From Exiguobacterium marinum DSM 16307 (GTDB lineage Bacteria > Bacillota > Bacilli > Exiguobacteriales > Exiguobacteriaceae), in NCBI RefSeq assembly GCF_000620845.1, contig NZ_KK211189.1, positions 1,441,662 to 1,505,661 of the forward strand: a stretch of 64,000 nt of DNA, read 5' to 3'. A program made the translations under genes and the position numbers. Below are positions 39,267-49,671 of the stretch, one piece after another (position 1 is the stretch's first letter; every line of letters begins with the position of its first letter). Below the pieces are notes generated by a model. That model was not told the origin of the DNA. It made no database searches and worked only from the letters and a program-made list of their open reading frames with translations.

Positions 39267-39720
39267 ACATGAACTGTTAACAACATCTCAAATTGAGCTC
39301 GTTGAATCGATTTTACAACATGCCGCTCAATTAGAAGAGGTGGAAGAGCCGAGCGAATTATCGGTCACTTACTTAACAAATGCGGAAATTCATGAGGTGA
39401 ACCGGGAATGGAGAGGGAAAGATGCCCCGACCGACGTCATTAGCTTTGCCTTTGATGAGATGGGCGAAGATGAGTTGGACTTCACACTCGACGAAGACGA
39501 GCCGCACCTCCTTGGTGATTTGGTCATCTCGGTAGAACGTTGCCGGGAGCAAGCCGCTGACTATGGTCATTCGTTCGAGCGAGAGCTAGGCTTCTTGGCT
39601 ATCCATGGATTCCTTCATCTATTAGGTTACGATCATATGACACCGGAGGATGAAGCGGAGATGACTGCAAGGCAAGAGGCAGTCCTCACTCACTTCGAAT
39701 TGAAGCGGGGCAACGTGTGA
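39244..39720 (+). CDS. ybeY: Endoribonuclease YbeY
   Basis: A 158-residue single-strand endoribonuclease used in 16S rRNA 3' maturation and ribosome quality control. The zinc motif H-x3-H-x5-H is present in HGFLHLLGYDHM near residues 118-129, with DVISFAFDE near 59. ATG with GAGGGAGAA site inside pgpH; it overlaps dgkA by 4 nt. Confidence 0.96.
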   Translation: MQIISNDEHELLTTSQIELVESILQHAAQLEEVEEPSELSVTYLTNAEIHEVNREWRGKDAPTDVISFAFDEMGEDELDFTLDEDEPHLLGDLVISVERCREQAADYGHSFERELGFLAIHGFLHLLGYDHMTPEDEAEMTARQEAVLTHFELKRGNV

Positions 39721-40064
39721 GACCGTTCCGAGTGGCGTGCGAAGGAATTCTGCATGCCGTTCGCGCAGAACGGAATATGCGTCTTCATCTCATATCGGCC
39801 CTACTCGTATTCACCTTTGCGATATGGCTACAAACGTCGGTGCGTGAAAATTTGATTCTGCTCGGTTGGGTGGTCGCAGTCATTAGTTTAGAGCTGATGA
39901 ATACATCCATCGAGCGTGCGGTCGATCTCGTCACGAAAGATGTCCATCCGCTCGCGAAGCAAGCGAAAGATGTTGCCGCAGGAGCCGTACTAGTCGCCTC
40001 TATAGGTGCTGCCGTAACGGCACTCATTATATTCGGTCCAAGGCTATGGAACGTGCTATACTAA
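39717..40064 (+). CDS. dgkA: Undecaprenol/diacylglycerol kinase DgkA
   Basis: A 115-residue membrane kinase with three helices; motifs RAERNMRLHL near residue 17 and the active-site signature SLELMNTSIERAVDL near 56-70. Firmicute DgkA phosphorylates undecaprenol, recycling the cell-wall lipid carrier. GTG start overlapping ybeY (GTGA). In B. subtilis cdd (cytidine deaminase) comes next before era; here only 30 nt separate dgkA from era. Confidence 0.94.
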   Translation: MRPFRVACEGILHAVRAERNMRLHLISALLVFTFAIWLQTSVRENLILLGWVVAVISLELMNTSIERAVDLVTKDVHPLAKQAKDVAAGAVLVASIGAAVTALIIFGPRLWNVLY

Positions 40065-40094
40065 GAGTTCTGAAATTGAGAAAGCAGGTGCACT

Positions 40095-41003
40095 ATGTAT
40101 CAAGAAGATTTTAAATCTGGATTCGTGTCGATCATTGGCCGACCGAACGTTGGAAAATCCACATTCCTCAATCACGTGATTGGTCAAAAGATTGCCATCA
40201 TGTCTGATAAACCGCAAACGACACGAAATAAAGTACAAGGCGTATACACGACGGATGATTCACAAATCATATTCATCGATACTCCGGGAATCCATAAACC
40301 GAAACATCGTCTCGGTGACTTCATGATGAAAGTAGCAACGAATGCCCTTCGCGAAGTCGATGCGATTCTTTTCATGGTGAATGTGACTGAACCTCGTGGT
40401 GCCGGGGACGATTTTATCATTGAGAAGCTTAAAGGGCTCGATACACCAATCATCTTGGTTATGAACAAGATTGATTTAATTCATCCCGACGAACTACCAA
40501 AGGTGATTGAACAGTATACGAATGAACTGGATTTTGCAGCGTACGTCCCGATTTCGGCGCTACAAGGCAATAACGTCGAACCGCTCTTAGGTGAAATCAA
40601 AAAGTTATTGCCGGAAGGACCGATGTATTATCCTGCCGATCAAGTGACCGACCATCCGGAGCGTTTTATTATCTCTGAGATGATTCGTGAGAAAGTGTTG
40701 CATAAGACACGCGATGAAGTGCCACACTCAATCGCTGTGGCCATCGAATCGATTAAGAAACGTGAAAACTCCGAGATGATCGACGTCGAAGCCGTGATCA
40801 TGGTGGAACGGGATTCTCAAAAAGGGATCATTATCGGGAAAAAAGGGACGATGCTTCGCGAAATCGGAACAGATGCCCGCCACGATATCGAGGCTCTTCT
40901 CGGTACGAAAGTGTATTTGAACCTTTGGGTCAAAGTTCAGAAAGACTGGCGTAACAAGATGGGTCAGCTACGTGACCTCGGTTTCCGCGACGACGAGTAT
41001 TAA
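40095..41003 (+). CDS. era: GTPase Era
   Basis: A 302-residue GTPase that binds the 3' end of 16S rRNA and couples 30S assembly to growth. G1 GRPNVGKST near residue 17, G3 DTPGIHKP near 62, G4 NKIDL near 124; the C-terminal KH domain has [15 protein letters not shown] near 233-247. ATG with AAAGCAGGTG upstream. Confidence 0.98.
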   Translation: MYQEDFKSGFVSIIGRPNVGKSTFLNHVIGQKIAIMSDKPQTTRNKVQGVYTTDDSQIIFIDTPGIHKPKHRLGDFMMKVATNALREVDAILFMVNVTEPRGAGDDFIIEKLKGLDTPIILVMNKIDLIHPDELPKVIEQYTNELDFAAYVPISALQGNNVEPLLGEIKKLLPEGPMYYPADQVTDHPERFIISEMIREKVLHKTRDEVPHSIAVAIESIKKRENSEMIDVEAVIMVERDSQKGIIIGKKGTMLREIGTDARHDIEALLGTKVYLNLWVKVQKDWRNKMGQLRDLGFRDDEY

Positions 41004-41006
41004 GCC

Positions 41007-41756
41007 ATGTTACAAAAAGTCACGGGAGTCGTCATTCGTACCGTCAATTATGGTGAATCGAATAAAGTCGTGACATTGTTTACAGAAGAACTCGGCAAAG
41101 TTGCGATTATGGCACGAGGCGCAAAGAAACCGGGCAGCCGATTTCACGCTTCGAGTCAGCCGTTCGTAGAAGGTATATATATTTTTCCGTCTAGCCGGGG
41201 ACTGGCTCAGTTAAAATCGTCCGATGTCGTCACCTCCTACCCGGAGATTCGAAAAGATGTTGTGCGGATGTCGTACGCGATGTATTGGTTAGAGCTTGTC
41301 GACCGCTCTGTGGAAGATCGGGTGCAGAATCGTCCACTGTTTCGAATTTTACAAGATGCTCTCCAAGCGTTGAATGCGGGGATGGATGCAGACGTAATCA
41401 CCCATCATATTGAATTACGCATTTTACATCTGTTAGGTGTTTCCCCTGTATTAACGGGTTGTGTGCGATGCGGGGACGTAACGGACCCGATGTACTTCTC
41501 TGTTGCATCTGGTGGCTTTTTATGTGCAAGGCATCAAGAAGAAGGAACGATTCGGCTGTCGGAACGACTGGCGAAACTTCTCTATTTGATGAGTAAGCAC
41601 AATCTATCAGAATTTCGAAACGTACCGCTATCAGACGAGTCAAGAATTCTTTTACGTCAGCTATTTGATGCATATATGGAATCGTATAGTGGGTTGCGAT
41701 TGAAGACAAAGCGTGTACTCGACCAAATGATTCGACTTCATCTGAATGAGGATTGA
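41007..41756 (+). CDS. recO: DNA repair protein RecO
   Basis: A 249-residue recombination mediator that loads RecA with RecR on SSB-coated DNA. N-terminal OB fold (VVIRTVNYGESNKVVTLFT) then a helical C-terminal domain with a zinc site CVRCG ... CARHQ (about residues 152-177). It starts 3 nt after era. Its stop codon lies inside the -35 box of the glyQS promoter. Confidence 0.95.
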   Translation: MLQKVTGVVIRTVNYGESNKVVTLFTEELGKVAIMARGAKKPGSRFHASSQPFVEGIYIFPSSRGLAQLKSSDVVTSYPEIRKDVVRMSYAMYWLELVDRSVEDRVQNRPLFRILQDALQALNAGMDADVITHHIELRILHLLGVSPVLTGCVRCGDVTDPMYFSVASGGFLCARHQEEGTIRLSERLAKLLYLMSKHNLSEFRNVPLSDESRILLRQLFDAYMESYSGLRLKTKRVLDQMIRLHLNED

Positions 41757-41781
41757 CTTTTTATAGTGAATTCGATACGAT
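41753..41781 (+). promoter_or_regulatory. Sigma-A promoter of the T-box/glyQS transcript
   Basis: TTGACT (41753-41758) and TACGAT (41776-41781) at 17 nt spacing. The recO stop codon (TGA 41754-41756) is within the -35 hexamer. Confidence 0.75.
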
Positions 41782-41787
41782 GAGTTA

Positions 41788-42010
41788 CGATTAGACAAAT
41801 GAAATAGCGTGCGCGATGAAGGAAAAAAGTAACTCTTCCTGTCATGAGTTAAGCGAGTTCGGGATAGTGTGAGCCGAACGTCATGAGAAGGGTGAACGGC
41901 GATTCCAGAGCGCCCACATCTTTAAGAGTGGCCCCGATGTTGGGGCAAGTAGGGTGGAACCGCGGGAATCAATCCCGTCCCTATGTGCTAGGCACATAGG
42001 GGCGTTTTTT
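41788..42010 (+). ncRNA. Glycine T-box riboswitch leader
   Basis: A tRNA-sensing leader. The T-box sequence AGGGTGGAACCGCGGG (41951-41966) is perfect. Stem I spans about 41810-41905; arms ACTCTTC and GAAGGGT pair above a specifier loop containing GGC (41898-41900), the glycine codon, in the context GAACGGCGATTCC. A terminator stem CCCTATGTGC/GCACATAGGG (41979-42001) with a T6 run competes with the antiterminator. Uncharged tRNA-Gly should stabilise the antiterminator and allow glyQS transcription. The specifier assignment is my own fold by eye. Confidence 0.95.
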
Positions 42011-42040
42011 GTCGTTTCAATACTATTGGAGGTGTCATTT

Positions 42041-42943
42041 ATGAAGCATATGACTATGCAAGAAATCATTCTCACGCTACAAAACTTTTGGGCATCAAAA
42101 GGTTGTTTGACGATGCAAGCGTACGATGTTGAAAAAGGGGCAGGAACGCTGAACCCAATGACTACGTTAAGAACTCTAGGTCCAGAACCTTGGAACGTTT
42201 GTTACACAGAACCATCACGCCGTCCGGCTGATGGACGTTATGGTGAGAACCCTAACCGTCTGTATCAACACCATCAGTTCCAGGTGATCATGAAACCTTC
42301 TCCAAGCAACATTCAAGAACTTTACTTAGAAAGTCTCGAGTTGATTGGAATCAATCCGCTTGAGCACGACATTCGTTTCGTTGAAGATAATTGGGAAAAC
42401 CCGACATTCGGAGCAGCTGGTCTCGGTTGGGAAGTCTGGCTAAACGGGATGGAAATCACGCAATTCACGTATTTCCAACAAGTCGGTGGAATCGAGTGTG
42501 ACCCGATTGCCGTAGAAATCACGTACGGACTCGAACGTCTCGCCTCTTACATTCAAGAAGTGGAGAGTGTATTCGATCTCGTATGGACAGACGGCTTCAA
42601 ATACGGTGATATTTTCTACCAACCTGAATTCGAACACTCGAAATATACGTTTGAATTATCGGATGTCGACATGCTGTTCACGTTATTCGACACATATGAG
42701 AAAGAAGCGAAACGTGCTCTTGAAGAGAATCTCGTCTTCCCTGCGTACGATTACATTCTGAAATGTTCGCACACATTCAATTTGTTGGATGCAAAAGGCG
42801 CCATTTCGGTGACGGAACGTACCGGATTCATTCAACGCGTACGTAACATGTCACGTACATGTGCTGCTAAATTTATTGAAGAACGGGAACGCCTTGGTTT
42901 CCCACTTTTGAAACAAGAGAAAGCAGGTGACTTGAATGCGTGA
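42041..42943 (+). CDS. glyQ: Glycyl-tRNA synthetase alpha subunit
   Basis: A 300-residue catalytic subunit of the bacterial alpha2beta2 GlyRS. Family motifs: [13 protein letters not shown] near residue 8, [17 protein letters not shown] near 50-70 and [17 protein letters not shown] near 130. The ATG at 42041 has TTGGAGGTG 6 nt upstream; a longer frame reaching into the T-box hairpin (41954) is not real. It overlaps glyS by 8 nt and is controlled by the glycine T-box. Confidence 0.98.
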   Translation: MKHMTMQEIILTLQNFWASKGCLTMQAYDVEKGAGTLNPMTTLRTLGPEPWNVCYTEPSRRPADGRYGENPNRLYQHHQFQVIMKPSPSNIQELYLESLELIGINPLEHDIRFVEDNWENPTFGAAGLGWEVWLNGMEITQFTYFQQVGGIECDPIAVEITYGLERLASYIQEVESVFDLVWTDGFKYGDIFYQPEFEHSKYTFELSDVDMLFTLFDTYEKEAKRALEENLVFPAYDYILKCSHTFNLLDAKGAISVTERTGFIQRVRNMSRTCAAKFIEERERLGFPLLKQEKAGDLNA

Positions 42944-44990
42944 CCTTTTACTAGAGATTGGATTAGAAGAGCTACCGGCTCAATACGTCTTGCGTTCAGA
43001 GAAACAATTGGCAGAACGTGTTGATGCGTTTTTAAAAGAAGCTCGTGTTGAATTTGGGTCGATTGAGGTTTATTCTACACCGCGTCGCTTGTCCGTCATC
43101 GTTCGTGATGTAGCCGAAACGCAACAGGATTTGAAAGAAACACTCCGTGGACCTGCTAAGAAGATTGCTCAGGACGCGGAAGGGAACTGGTCAAAAGCGG
43201 CGCAAGGATTTGCTCGCGGTCGTGGATTGACAGTCGAGGACCTGTACTTCGCAGAAGAAAAAGGGGTCGAGTATGTCTTCGCAGAACGTCATGAAGAAGG
43301 TCAGGAAACAAGCTCATTGTTAAACGGTCTCGAAGACGTCGTTCGTAGCCTGACGTTCCCAAAAAACATGAAGTGGGGAACGAGTAGTTTACGCTACATG
43401 CGTCCGATTCGTTGGTTGATTGCTCTATTTGGTAAGGACATCATCGATTTTACAATCGAAGGCGTGAAAACCGGCAACGTGACGCGTGGTCATCGCTTCC
43501 TCAGTAAAGGAGACGTTGTCGTCGAATCACCAGCAGCGTATGTAGAGACATTAGAGTCTGCGTTTGTCATGGCAAACTACGAGACTCGTAAAGCTGAAAT
43601 CGAACGTCAAATTAAGGAACTTGCCACAAAACAAGGATGGACAGTTCCGCTTGATGCTGACTTACTCGAAGAGGTCACAAACTTAGTCGAATGGCCGACT
43701 GCCCTCTTCGGAGAATTTGAGGAGGCGTATCTCGACCTCCCTGAGGAAGTACTCATCACAACGATGAAAGAGCATCAACGTTACTTCCCAGTTTATATCG
43801 ACGAAACGTTGAAAAACTACTTTGTCACGGTCCGAAATGGAAATGCAGAGCACCTAGAAAACGTGGCGCGCGGGAATGAAAAAGTCATCCGTGCTCGTCT
43901 TGCAGATGCCGTCTTCTTCTATGAGGAGGACAAAAAGACAAAGATTGATGACCAACTCGCTCGTCTCGATCGCATCGTATTCCATGAAAAATTGGGGACG
44001 ACTGGAGCGAAAGCACGTCGCGTGACTGAAATTGCGCAGATGCTCGCACCTTTATTTGACGCAGATATCGAAAAAGTCAGCCGTGCCGGTGCAATTCATA
44101 AATTCGACCTGGTGAGTCAGATGGTATACGAGTTCACTGAGCTTCAAGGAATCATGGGTGAGAAGTACGCGCTTCAGCAAGGTGAGGATCAGGAAGTGGC
44201 GGCAGCTGTTCGTGAGCATTATATGCCACGCTTCGCAGGAGATCAGTCCCCGGAGACGGCAACAGGTGCTGTACTTGCTCTAGCGGACAAGCTTGATTCG
44301 ATTGTAGCATTCTTCGGAATCGGCATGATTCCAAGTGGTTCGCAAGACCCGTTCGCCCTACGTCGTCAAGCTCAAGGGGTCGTTCAAATTCTTGGAGATT
44401 GGAAAATTGATCTCTCACTCGACAAGCTGCTTTCAAAAATTGTCGAATTACAGCTGAAGGCAGGACTCTTTGAAGCCGATAAAGAACAAGTCAAGGATCA
44501 GCTGGTGGACTTCTTCAAACTCCGGTTGAAATACCGTCTACAAGAACAGAAGGTCCGCTACGATGTGATTGACGCGGTATTGACGACGACATTGACGATC
44601 AATCGCCTTGATGCTCGTGCACAAGCAATTCAACACTTCGTATCGACGAATGCAAAATCTTTGATTGAGCAATTGTCGCGCGTCGTCAACATTTCGAAAA
44701 AAGGTGAGCCAGGAGATGTCGACCCTTCATTGTTTGAAAATGATGAAGAGATTGCCTTACATGAAGCGATTGAACGAATAGCTCCTGAAACGAACAACGC
44801 TGTTCAGGCGGGAGATTATCAAAAAGCGTTAGAGCTCCTTCAAATGCTTGAATCACCAATTATGATGTACTTTGAACATACAATGGTCATGAGTGAGGAC
44901 GAGGCAGTACGCCAAAACCGTCTCCATGAAATGAACCGACTTGCTACGACGATTAAGAGTGTCGCAGACTTCAACGCGCTCGTACTCTAA
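42936..44990 (+). CDS. glyS: Glycyl-tRNA synthetase beta subunit
   Basis: A 684-residue tRNA-binding subunit. It opens [17 protein letters not shown], the family hallmark, and includes an HD-like domain and a C-terminal anticodon-binding DALR region (about 580-684). Length is normal for the family. Translation is coupled to glyQ via an 8-nt overlap. Confidence 0.98.
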   Translation: MRDLLLEIGLEELPAQYVLRSEKQLAERVDAFLKEARVEFGSIEVYSTPRRLSVIVRDVAETQQDLKETLRGPAKKIAQDAEGNWSKAAQGFARGRGLTVEDLYFAEEKGVEYVFAERHEEGQETSSLLNGLEDVVRSLTFPKNMKWGTSSLRYMRPIRWLIALFGKDIIDFTIEGVKTGNVTRGHRFLSKGDVVVESPAAYVETLESAFVMANYETRKAEIERQIKELATKQGWTVPLDADLLEEVTNLVEWPTALFGEFEEAYLDLPEEVLITTMKEHQRYFPVYIDETLKNYFVTVRNGNAEHLENVARGNEKVIRARLADAVFFYEEDKKTKIDDQLARLDRIVFHEKLGTTGAKARRVTEIAQMLAPLFDADIEKVSRAGAIHKFDLVSQMVYEFTELQGIMGEKYALQQGEDQEVAAAVREHYMPRFAGDQSPETATGAVLALADKLDSIVAFFGIGMIPSGSQDPFALRRQAQGVVQILGDWKIDLSLDKLLSKIVELQLKAGLFEADKEQVKDQLVDFFKLRLKYRLQEQKVRYDVIDAVLTTTLTINRLDARAQAIQHFVSTNAKSLIEQLSRVVNISKKGEPGDVDPSLFENDEEIALHEAIERIAPETNNAVQAGDYQKALELLQMLESPIMMYFEHTMVMSEDEAVRQNRLHEMNRLATTIKSVADFNALVL

Positions 44991-45011
44991 ACAAACTAGA
45001 GGGGGTTGGCT

Positions 45012-45641
45012 ATGCAACTGAATGAACGCCAACAAAAGATTGCTGAGATTGTGAAGGAGAACGGACCGATTACAGGGGAACAAATCGCGCAAGAATTGTC
45101 ATTGACGCGCGCAACCCTGCGACCCGACCTCGCCATCTTGACGATGACAGGAATACTTGAAGCTAGACCTCGTGTCGGCTACACGTTCGTTGGCAAACGA
45201 AACTCGTCAATGCTCCGAGAAAAGCTAGATTCCTTGACTGTAGGGGACTTCATGTCATCTGCAAAAGTCGTTCGGGATGAAATGACAGTATATGATGCAA
45301 TTGTCACACTATTTTTGGAAGATGTTGGGTCCTTGTTCGTAGTTGGACGTGATCGAGAGTTGGTCGGTGTATTATCTCGTAAAGACCTTCTCCGTGCTGC
45401 GATTGGAAATCAGGATTTGGACCAATTACCGGTCAACGTCATCATGACGCGTATGCCGAATATTACAGTATGTGAGAAGGGTGAAACGTTAATTCGGGCA
45501 GGTATGAAATTGATTGAAAAACAAATTGATGCCATGCCTGTCGTTGAAGAGAAGGATGGAAAATTGATTGTTCTCGGTCGAATGACGAAAACTAACATGA
45601 CGAAGGTGCTCATTGCGTTAGCGAACGATGAGTCAATCTGA
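45012..45641 (+). CDS. ccpN: CcpN-family transcription regulator (HTH and CBS)
   Basis: A 209-residue repressor with an N-terminal HTH (about residues 1-60, LSLTRATLRPDLAILT) and two CBS domains (about 72-205). In B. subtilis CcpN represses gluconeogenic gapB and pckA under glycolytic conditions and binds nucleotides through CBS. The ATG at 45012 follows GAGGGGGTTGG; a TTG at 45006 is within that site. ppsR follows, a conserved pair linking carbon status to PEP metabolism. Confidence 0.92.
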   Translation: MQLNERQQKIAEIVKENGPITGEQIAQELSLTRATLRPDLAILTMTGILEARPRVGYTFVGKRNSSMLREKLDSLTVGDFMSSAKVVRDEMTVYDAIVTLFLEDVGSLFVVGRDRELVGVLSRKDLLRAAIGNQDLDQLPVNVIMTRMPNITVCEKGETLIRAGMKLIEKQIDAMPVVEEKDGKLIVLGRMTKTNMTKVLIALANDESI

Positions 45642-45654
45642 GGAGGAAATCGAT

Positions 45655-46470
45655 TTGACTATGAAACAACTCGTGTTCGTTGTAAGTGACTCGGTCGGAG
45701 AAACATGTGAACTCGTCGTCCGAGCAGCGAGTATCCAATTTCACGAGAATGCAATTGAGACACTTCGCATCCCGTTCGTTGAAGATGAACAGACAATCAT
45801 CGATGTGGTCACACAAGCGAGGGCTCAACAGGCGATTATCGCGTATACGCTCGTCAATGAGGAACACAGGGCTCTTCTCATGAGACTCGGAAAAGAGCAT
45901 CAAGTAAAGACGGTCGACTTGCTCGGTGATTTACTCGACGTATTATCAGGACAATTGAAAGAAGCCCCGCGAGAGAAACCGGGGCTCATCTATCGGTTAG
46001 ATGACGACTACTTCCGAAAAATCGAAGCGATGGAATTTGCCGTCAAGTATGATGATGGTCGGGATCCACGCGGGCTGAAAAAAGCCGATATCGTGCTTGT
46101 CGGGGTTTCCCGGACGTCAAAGACACCGTTATCTCAATATTTAGCACTCAAACGATATAAAGTCGCAAACGTGCCTCTCGTCCCGGAATCACGACCACCT
46201 GAGGAATTGTTTGATTTACCTGCAGAACGATGTATCGGATTGATCATCTCGCCAGAAAAGTTGATTTCAATTCGAATGGAACGCCTAAAGTCACTCGGGT
46301 TGAAGCCGGAAGCGGATTATGCACAACTCGAGCGAATCAATCGTGAGCTCGAGTATGCACGCGGGATTTATGAACGAGTCGGTTGTGAAGTCATCGACGT
46401 GACAAACAAGGCTGTCGAAGAGACTGCGGGAATCATTCTGCGTCACCTCGAACAATCTAAAGACGTCTGA
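45655..46470 (+). CDS. ppsR: Pyruvate, phosphate dikinase regulatory protein (DUF299)
   Basis: A 271-residue bifunctional ADP-dependent kinase/phosphorylase that inactivates and reactivates pyruvate phosphate dikinase (or PEP synthase). FVVSDSVGETCELVVRAA at the N-terminus and the P-loop-like LVGVSRTSKTPLSQYLA near residue 147 are the family signatures. The TTG at 45655 is 8 nt after AGGAGG; ATG 45661 is the alternative, and an earlier ATG lies inside ccpN. The target dikinase is not in this window. Confidence 0.93.
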   Translation: MTMKQLVFVVSDSVGETCELVVRAASIQFHENAIETLRIPFVEDEQTIIDVVTQARAQQAIIAYTLVNEEHRALLMRLGKEHQVKTVDLLGDLLDVLSGQLKEAPREKPGLIYRLDDDYFRKIEAMEFAVKYDDGRDPRGLKKADIVLVGVSRTSKTPLSQYLALKRYKVANVPLVPESRPPEELFDLPAERCIGLIISPEKLISIRMERLKSLGLKPEADYAQLERINRELEYARGIYERVGCEVIDVTNKAVEETAGIILRHLEQSKDV

Positions 46471-46512
46471 AGTAAATAAGTGTTTCAATTAGTATTCGTT
46501 GCTTCGAGAGGG

Positions 46513-46518
46513 TATAAT
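46513..46518 (+). promoter_or_regulatory. Putative -10 of the dnaG-rpoD promoter
   Basis: A perfect TATAAT 80 nt upstream of dnaG. The expected -35 position (46490-46495) reads TAGTAT, a weak match, so an activator or another sigma factor may matter. Confidence 0.45.
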
Positions 46519-46537
46519 AGAGTATTGACAGTACAGT

Positions 46538-46566
46538 GAAACGGAACGTGATGAGCGTTCCGTTTC
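46538..46566 (+). repeat. Perfect 11-bp inverted repeat in the dnaG leader
   Basis: GAAACGGAACG, 7-nt loop, CGTTCCGTTTC. No T-run follows, so it is not an intrinsic terminator. It lies between the putative -10 and the dnaG ribosome-binding site and could be an operator or an RNA hairpin. Confidence 0.7.
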
Positions 46567-46597
46567 GTTGCGAGATTGGAAACAGGGAGTGGTCAAG

Positions 46598-48409
46598 ATG
46601 CCACGGATACCAGATGAAGTTATCGCAGAAGTGAAACAGGCAACCGATATCGTGGAGTTGATTGGCGAACGTGTCGAATTAAAGAAACAGGGACATCGAT
46701 TGGTCGGATTATGTCCCTTCCATTCCGAGAACTCTCCGTCCTTCTCCGTTTCGCCCGAAAAAGGGATGTATCACTGCTTCGGTTGTGGTGCCGGAGGAAA
46801 TGTATTTACATTTGTGATGGAGACCGAAGGGTTATCCTTTCCCGAAACGGTCGAGCGCCTAGCAACGCGCGCGAGCATTTCAGTAGACGGCATCCAAGGT
46901 GACGAAGAATTGACACGTGAACAAGTATGGCGCAAACAGATGCGGGATGCGCATCGACTCGTTGCTGACTTGTATCATGAAGTATTGATGAAAACGGAAG
47001 CTGGCGAAGTGGGATTGTCATATTTGCGAAATCGCGAGTTAAACGAAGAGACGATTGCGCAATATAAGATTGGTTTTGCCCCAGACCAACGACGCTTTAC
47101 TGTCGAGTTGTTGGAGCGACGAGGGTTCGATTTAGAAGTGATGGTTGAAGCAGGTTTGATTTCGAAGTCTAAATCCGGTGAATATTTTGACCGATTTGAA
47201 GGACGGGTCGTCTTTCCGATTGCGGATCGAGACGGCACCATCGTGGGCTTCAGTGGCCGTGCGATTGATGATCGACAGCCAAAGTACGTGAATACGGCTG
47301 AAACACCGTTATTCAATAAAAGTGAACTGTTATTCGGTTTCTCCCAGGCGAGGGCATTGATGCGAAAGAAAAAACGTGTCTTCCTCGTCGAAGGAAACGT
47401 TGACGTTTTGCAAGTGGCACAAGCGGGGACAAAAGAAGTCGTGGCATCACTCGGTACCGCATTTTCTCCACAACATGCAAGAGCCCTGTCTCGTATCGTG
47501 GAAGAAGTGGTCATCTGTTATGATGGGGACCACGCGGGACAAGAAGCGACTCAAAAAGTCATTCGCCTATTAGAAACGTCTCCACTTGATGTACAAGTTT
47601 TGCCGCTACCAGAAAAGACCGATCCGGACGATTATATCCGTCAACATGGGGCAACTCACTGGCAACAGTTTGTCGAAACTGAACAATTGAGTGTTCTTGA
47701 TTTTATGAATCGGATGCTCAGGCGAGGGAAAAACTTGAATCGAGAAGGAGAACGGATTCGCTTTATTGAATCTATGCTTGAAGAGATTGGTAAGACGAAT
47801 GATTCGATTCGAAGAGATATGTATGTGAAAAAGCTGTCGGATGAGTTTGAAATTCCGCTAGAGACGCTTCGTTCGAGAATTCCTCATCCGACGTCAAGCG
47901 AATCAAATCCAACTCGCACAGTTGACGCTGTGGAACCGATACGAAAACGTTCGAGTAAAACAGGTGAGCCTCGTTGGATGAAAGCTGAAAAGAACTTGTT
48001 GCGCGCGATGTTGACGGGACCGGAGCAGGTTCGTTTCGTACGTGACCGCTTAGGGCTTCGTTATCAAGATGAAATCCATCGTATGCTTGGCTCTGCATTG
48101 TATGAAGTTGTATCCGAAACGATGACACAAGATGAATTTGATCAAGTTACGCTTCCTTTTATGGAGCGTTATTGTGATCAACGCCCCGATTATGCGATGC
48201 GCTTTGCGGAAATTCGCCTGATGGCTGGACCGGATGAACTGTCTGAAGAGGTTTTAGACGAATACATTCGGGTCATAAACAGTTATGAGGAGCAACGTCA
48301 AATCGAGCGTGCAAAAAGGGAAATCGCTCAAGACGCCGAAAGTATAGTAGACCAGGCGTCCAAGCTACAAGAATTGATTGCCCGTAGTCGTCGTCTTCGA
48401 GAACGATGA
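46598..48409 (+). CDS. dnaG: DNA primase DnaG
   Basis: A 603-residue primase. The N-terminal CHC2 zinc-binding domain has CPFHSENSPSFSV and YHCFGCGAGG (about residues 40-68). The TOPRIM catalytic core has VFLVEGNVDVLQ near 265 and the acidic motif VICYDGDHAGQEA near 306. The C-terminal part binds the DnaB helicase. The ATG at 46598 has AGGGAGTGG upstream and gives the family N-terminus PRIPDEVI; an in-frame start at 46568 is unlikely. Part of the classic dnaG-rpoD operon. Confidence 0.97.
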   Translation: MPRIPDEVIAEVKQATDIVELIGERVELKKQGHRLVGLCPFHSENSPSFSVSPEKGMYHCFGCGAGGNVFTFVMETEGLSFPETVERLATRASISVDGIQGDEELTREQVWRKQMRDAHRLVADLYHEVLMKTEAGEVGLSYLRNRELNEETIAQYKIGFAPDQRRFTVELLERRGFDLEVMVEAGLISKSKSGEYFDRFEGRVVFPIADRDGTIVGFSGRAIDDRQPKYVNTAETPLFNKSELLFGFSQARALMRKKKRVFLVEGNVDVLQVAQAGTKEVVASLGTAFSPQHARALSRIVEEVVICYDGDHAGQEATQKVIRLLETSPLDVQVLPLPEKTDPDDYIRQHGATHWQQFVETEQLSVLDFMNRMLRRGKNLNREGERIRFIESMLEEIGKTNDSIRRDMYVKKLSDEFEIPLETLRSRIPHPTSSESNPTRTVDAVEPIRKRSSKTGEPRWMKAEKNLLRAMLTGPEQVRFVRDRLGLRYQDEIHRMLGSALYEVVSETMTQDEFDQVTLPFMERYCDQRPDYAMRFAEIRLMAGPDELSEEVLDEYIRVINSYEEQRQIERAKREIAQDAESIVDQASKLQELIARSRRLRER

Positions 48410-48444
48410 TCGTGGATGAAGTTTGGAAGGAGTTGAACTGCTAG

Positions 48445-49539
48445 ATGGCAGAGAAGAAGAAAGAGGATTTATTTAACGCCATAGAAGAGCTTGAAAAGTT
48501 AGGAAAGAAAAAGGGCGTCGTCTCAATGCAAGCGATTCAAGATCGCCTCAGTCATTTTGAGGTGGATTCGGATTTCATCGATAACTTCATCGAAGATTTA
48601 GAAGCGAAAGATATCCGTGTCACAGAAGATGCAGCTGACGCAGAAGAAACCCCTGCGAAAAAAGAGGATGAGGAAGTTGATTTAAACGATTTGTCAGTAC
48701 CACCTGGGATTAAAATCAACGATCCGGTTCGCATGTATCTGAAAGAAATCGGTCGTGTCGATCTTCTGAGCGCGAAAGATGAGACAGAGCTTGCTAAGCG
48801 AATCGAACAAGGAGACGAAGAGGCGAAGAAACGTCTCGCAGAAGCAAACTTACGCCTTGTCGTATCGATTGCGAAACGCTACGTCGGTCGTGGGATGCTC
48901 TTCCTTGATTTGATTCAAGAAGGAAACATGGGACTCATTAAAGCAGTCGAAAAGTTCGACTATATGAAAGGGTTCAAGTTCTCGACGTACGCAACGTGGT
49001 GGATTCGTCAAGCCATTACCCGTGCGATTGCTGACCAAGCCCGGACGATCCGTATTCCGGTACACATGGTCGAGACAATCAACAAGTTGATTCGTGTTCA
49101 ACGTCAATTGCTTCAAGATCTCGGTCGTGAACCAGCTCCAGAAGAAATTGCCAAAGAGATGGAGCTCACACCTGAAAAAGTTCGTGAGATTTTAAAAATT
49201 GCTCAAGAACCAGTTTCACTTGAAACACCGATTGGGGAAGAGGACGATTCACATCTCGGGGACTTCATTGAAGACCAGGACGCGATGGCACCACAAGATG
49301 CAGCTGCATATGAATTGTTGAAAGAGCAATTAGAAGATGTCCTCGATACGTTGACAGACCGGGAAGAAAATGTCCTTCGCCTTCGTTTCGGGTTAGATGA
49401 TGGTCGCACACGTACACTTGAAGAAGTCGGAAAAGTATTCGGCGTCACACGTGAGCGGATTCGTCAAATCGAAGCGAAAGCTCTTCGTAAATTACGTCAC
49501 CCTAGTCGTTCCAAACGCTTGAAAGACTTCCTCGATTAA
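48445..49539 (+). CDS. rpoD: Housekeeping sigma factor SigA (RpoD)
   Basis: A 364-residue primary sigma factor (B. subtilis SigA is 371). An acidic N-terminus (region 1.1-like, about 1-100) is followed by region 1.2 ([16 protein letters not shown]), region 2 with the -10-recognition segment [18 protein letters not shown] near 180, region 3, and region 4.2 with [20 protein letters not shown] near 330 for -35 recognition. ATG with GGAAGGAGTTG about 11 nt upstream; a terminator follows. Confidence 0.99.
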   Translation: MAEKKKEDLFNAIEELEKLGKKKGVVSMQAIQDRLSHFEVDSDFIDNFIEDLEAKDIRVTEDAADAEETPAKKEDEEVDLNDLSVPPGIKINDPVRMYLKEIGRVDLLSAKDETELAKRIEQGDEEAKKRLAEANLRLVVSIAKRYVGRGMLFLDLIQEGNMGLIKAVEKFDYMKGFKFSTYATWWIRQAITRAIADQARTIRIPVHMVETINKLIRVQRQLLQDLGREPAPEEIAKEMELTPEKVREILKIAQEPVSLETPIGEEDDSHLGDFIEDQDAMAPQDAAAYELLKEQLEDVLDTLTDREENVLRLRFGLDDGRTRTLEEVGKVFGVTRERIRQIEAKALRKLRHPSRSKRLKDFLD

Positions 49540-49573
49540 TTTCATATTTGTATAAAGTGTGAAGTTTTAGAAG

Positions 49574-49620
49574 AAAGGAAGGAAAATGAGTGATTTTCCT
49601 TCCTTCTTTATTATTTTTTG
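49574..49620 (+). terminator. Intrinsic terminator after rpoD
   Basis: Near-perfect 14-bp stem around AAGGAAGGAAAAT/ATTTTCCTTCCTT with a GAGTG loop, followed by TTTATTATTTTTT. Confidence 0.9.
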
Positions 49621-49671
49621 AGTAAAATAGTGTTGGATAGAAATTTGGAATGAACATGAGGGGGAACTACA

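Noticed and set aside
41954-42040. N-terminal extension of glyQ by 29 codons
   Set aside because: The extension runs through the T-box and terminator hairpin; the ATG at 42041 has the ribosome-binding site and family N-terminus.
46975-47514. 179-codon open frame antisense to dnaG
   Set aside because: Within dnaG; Ser/Arg/Thr-rich nonsense composition typical of antisense frames.
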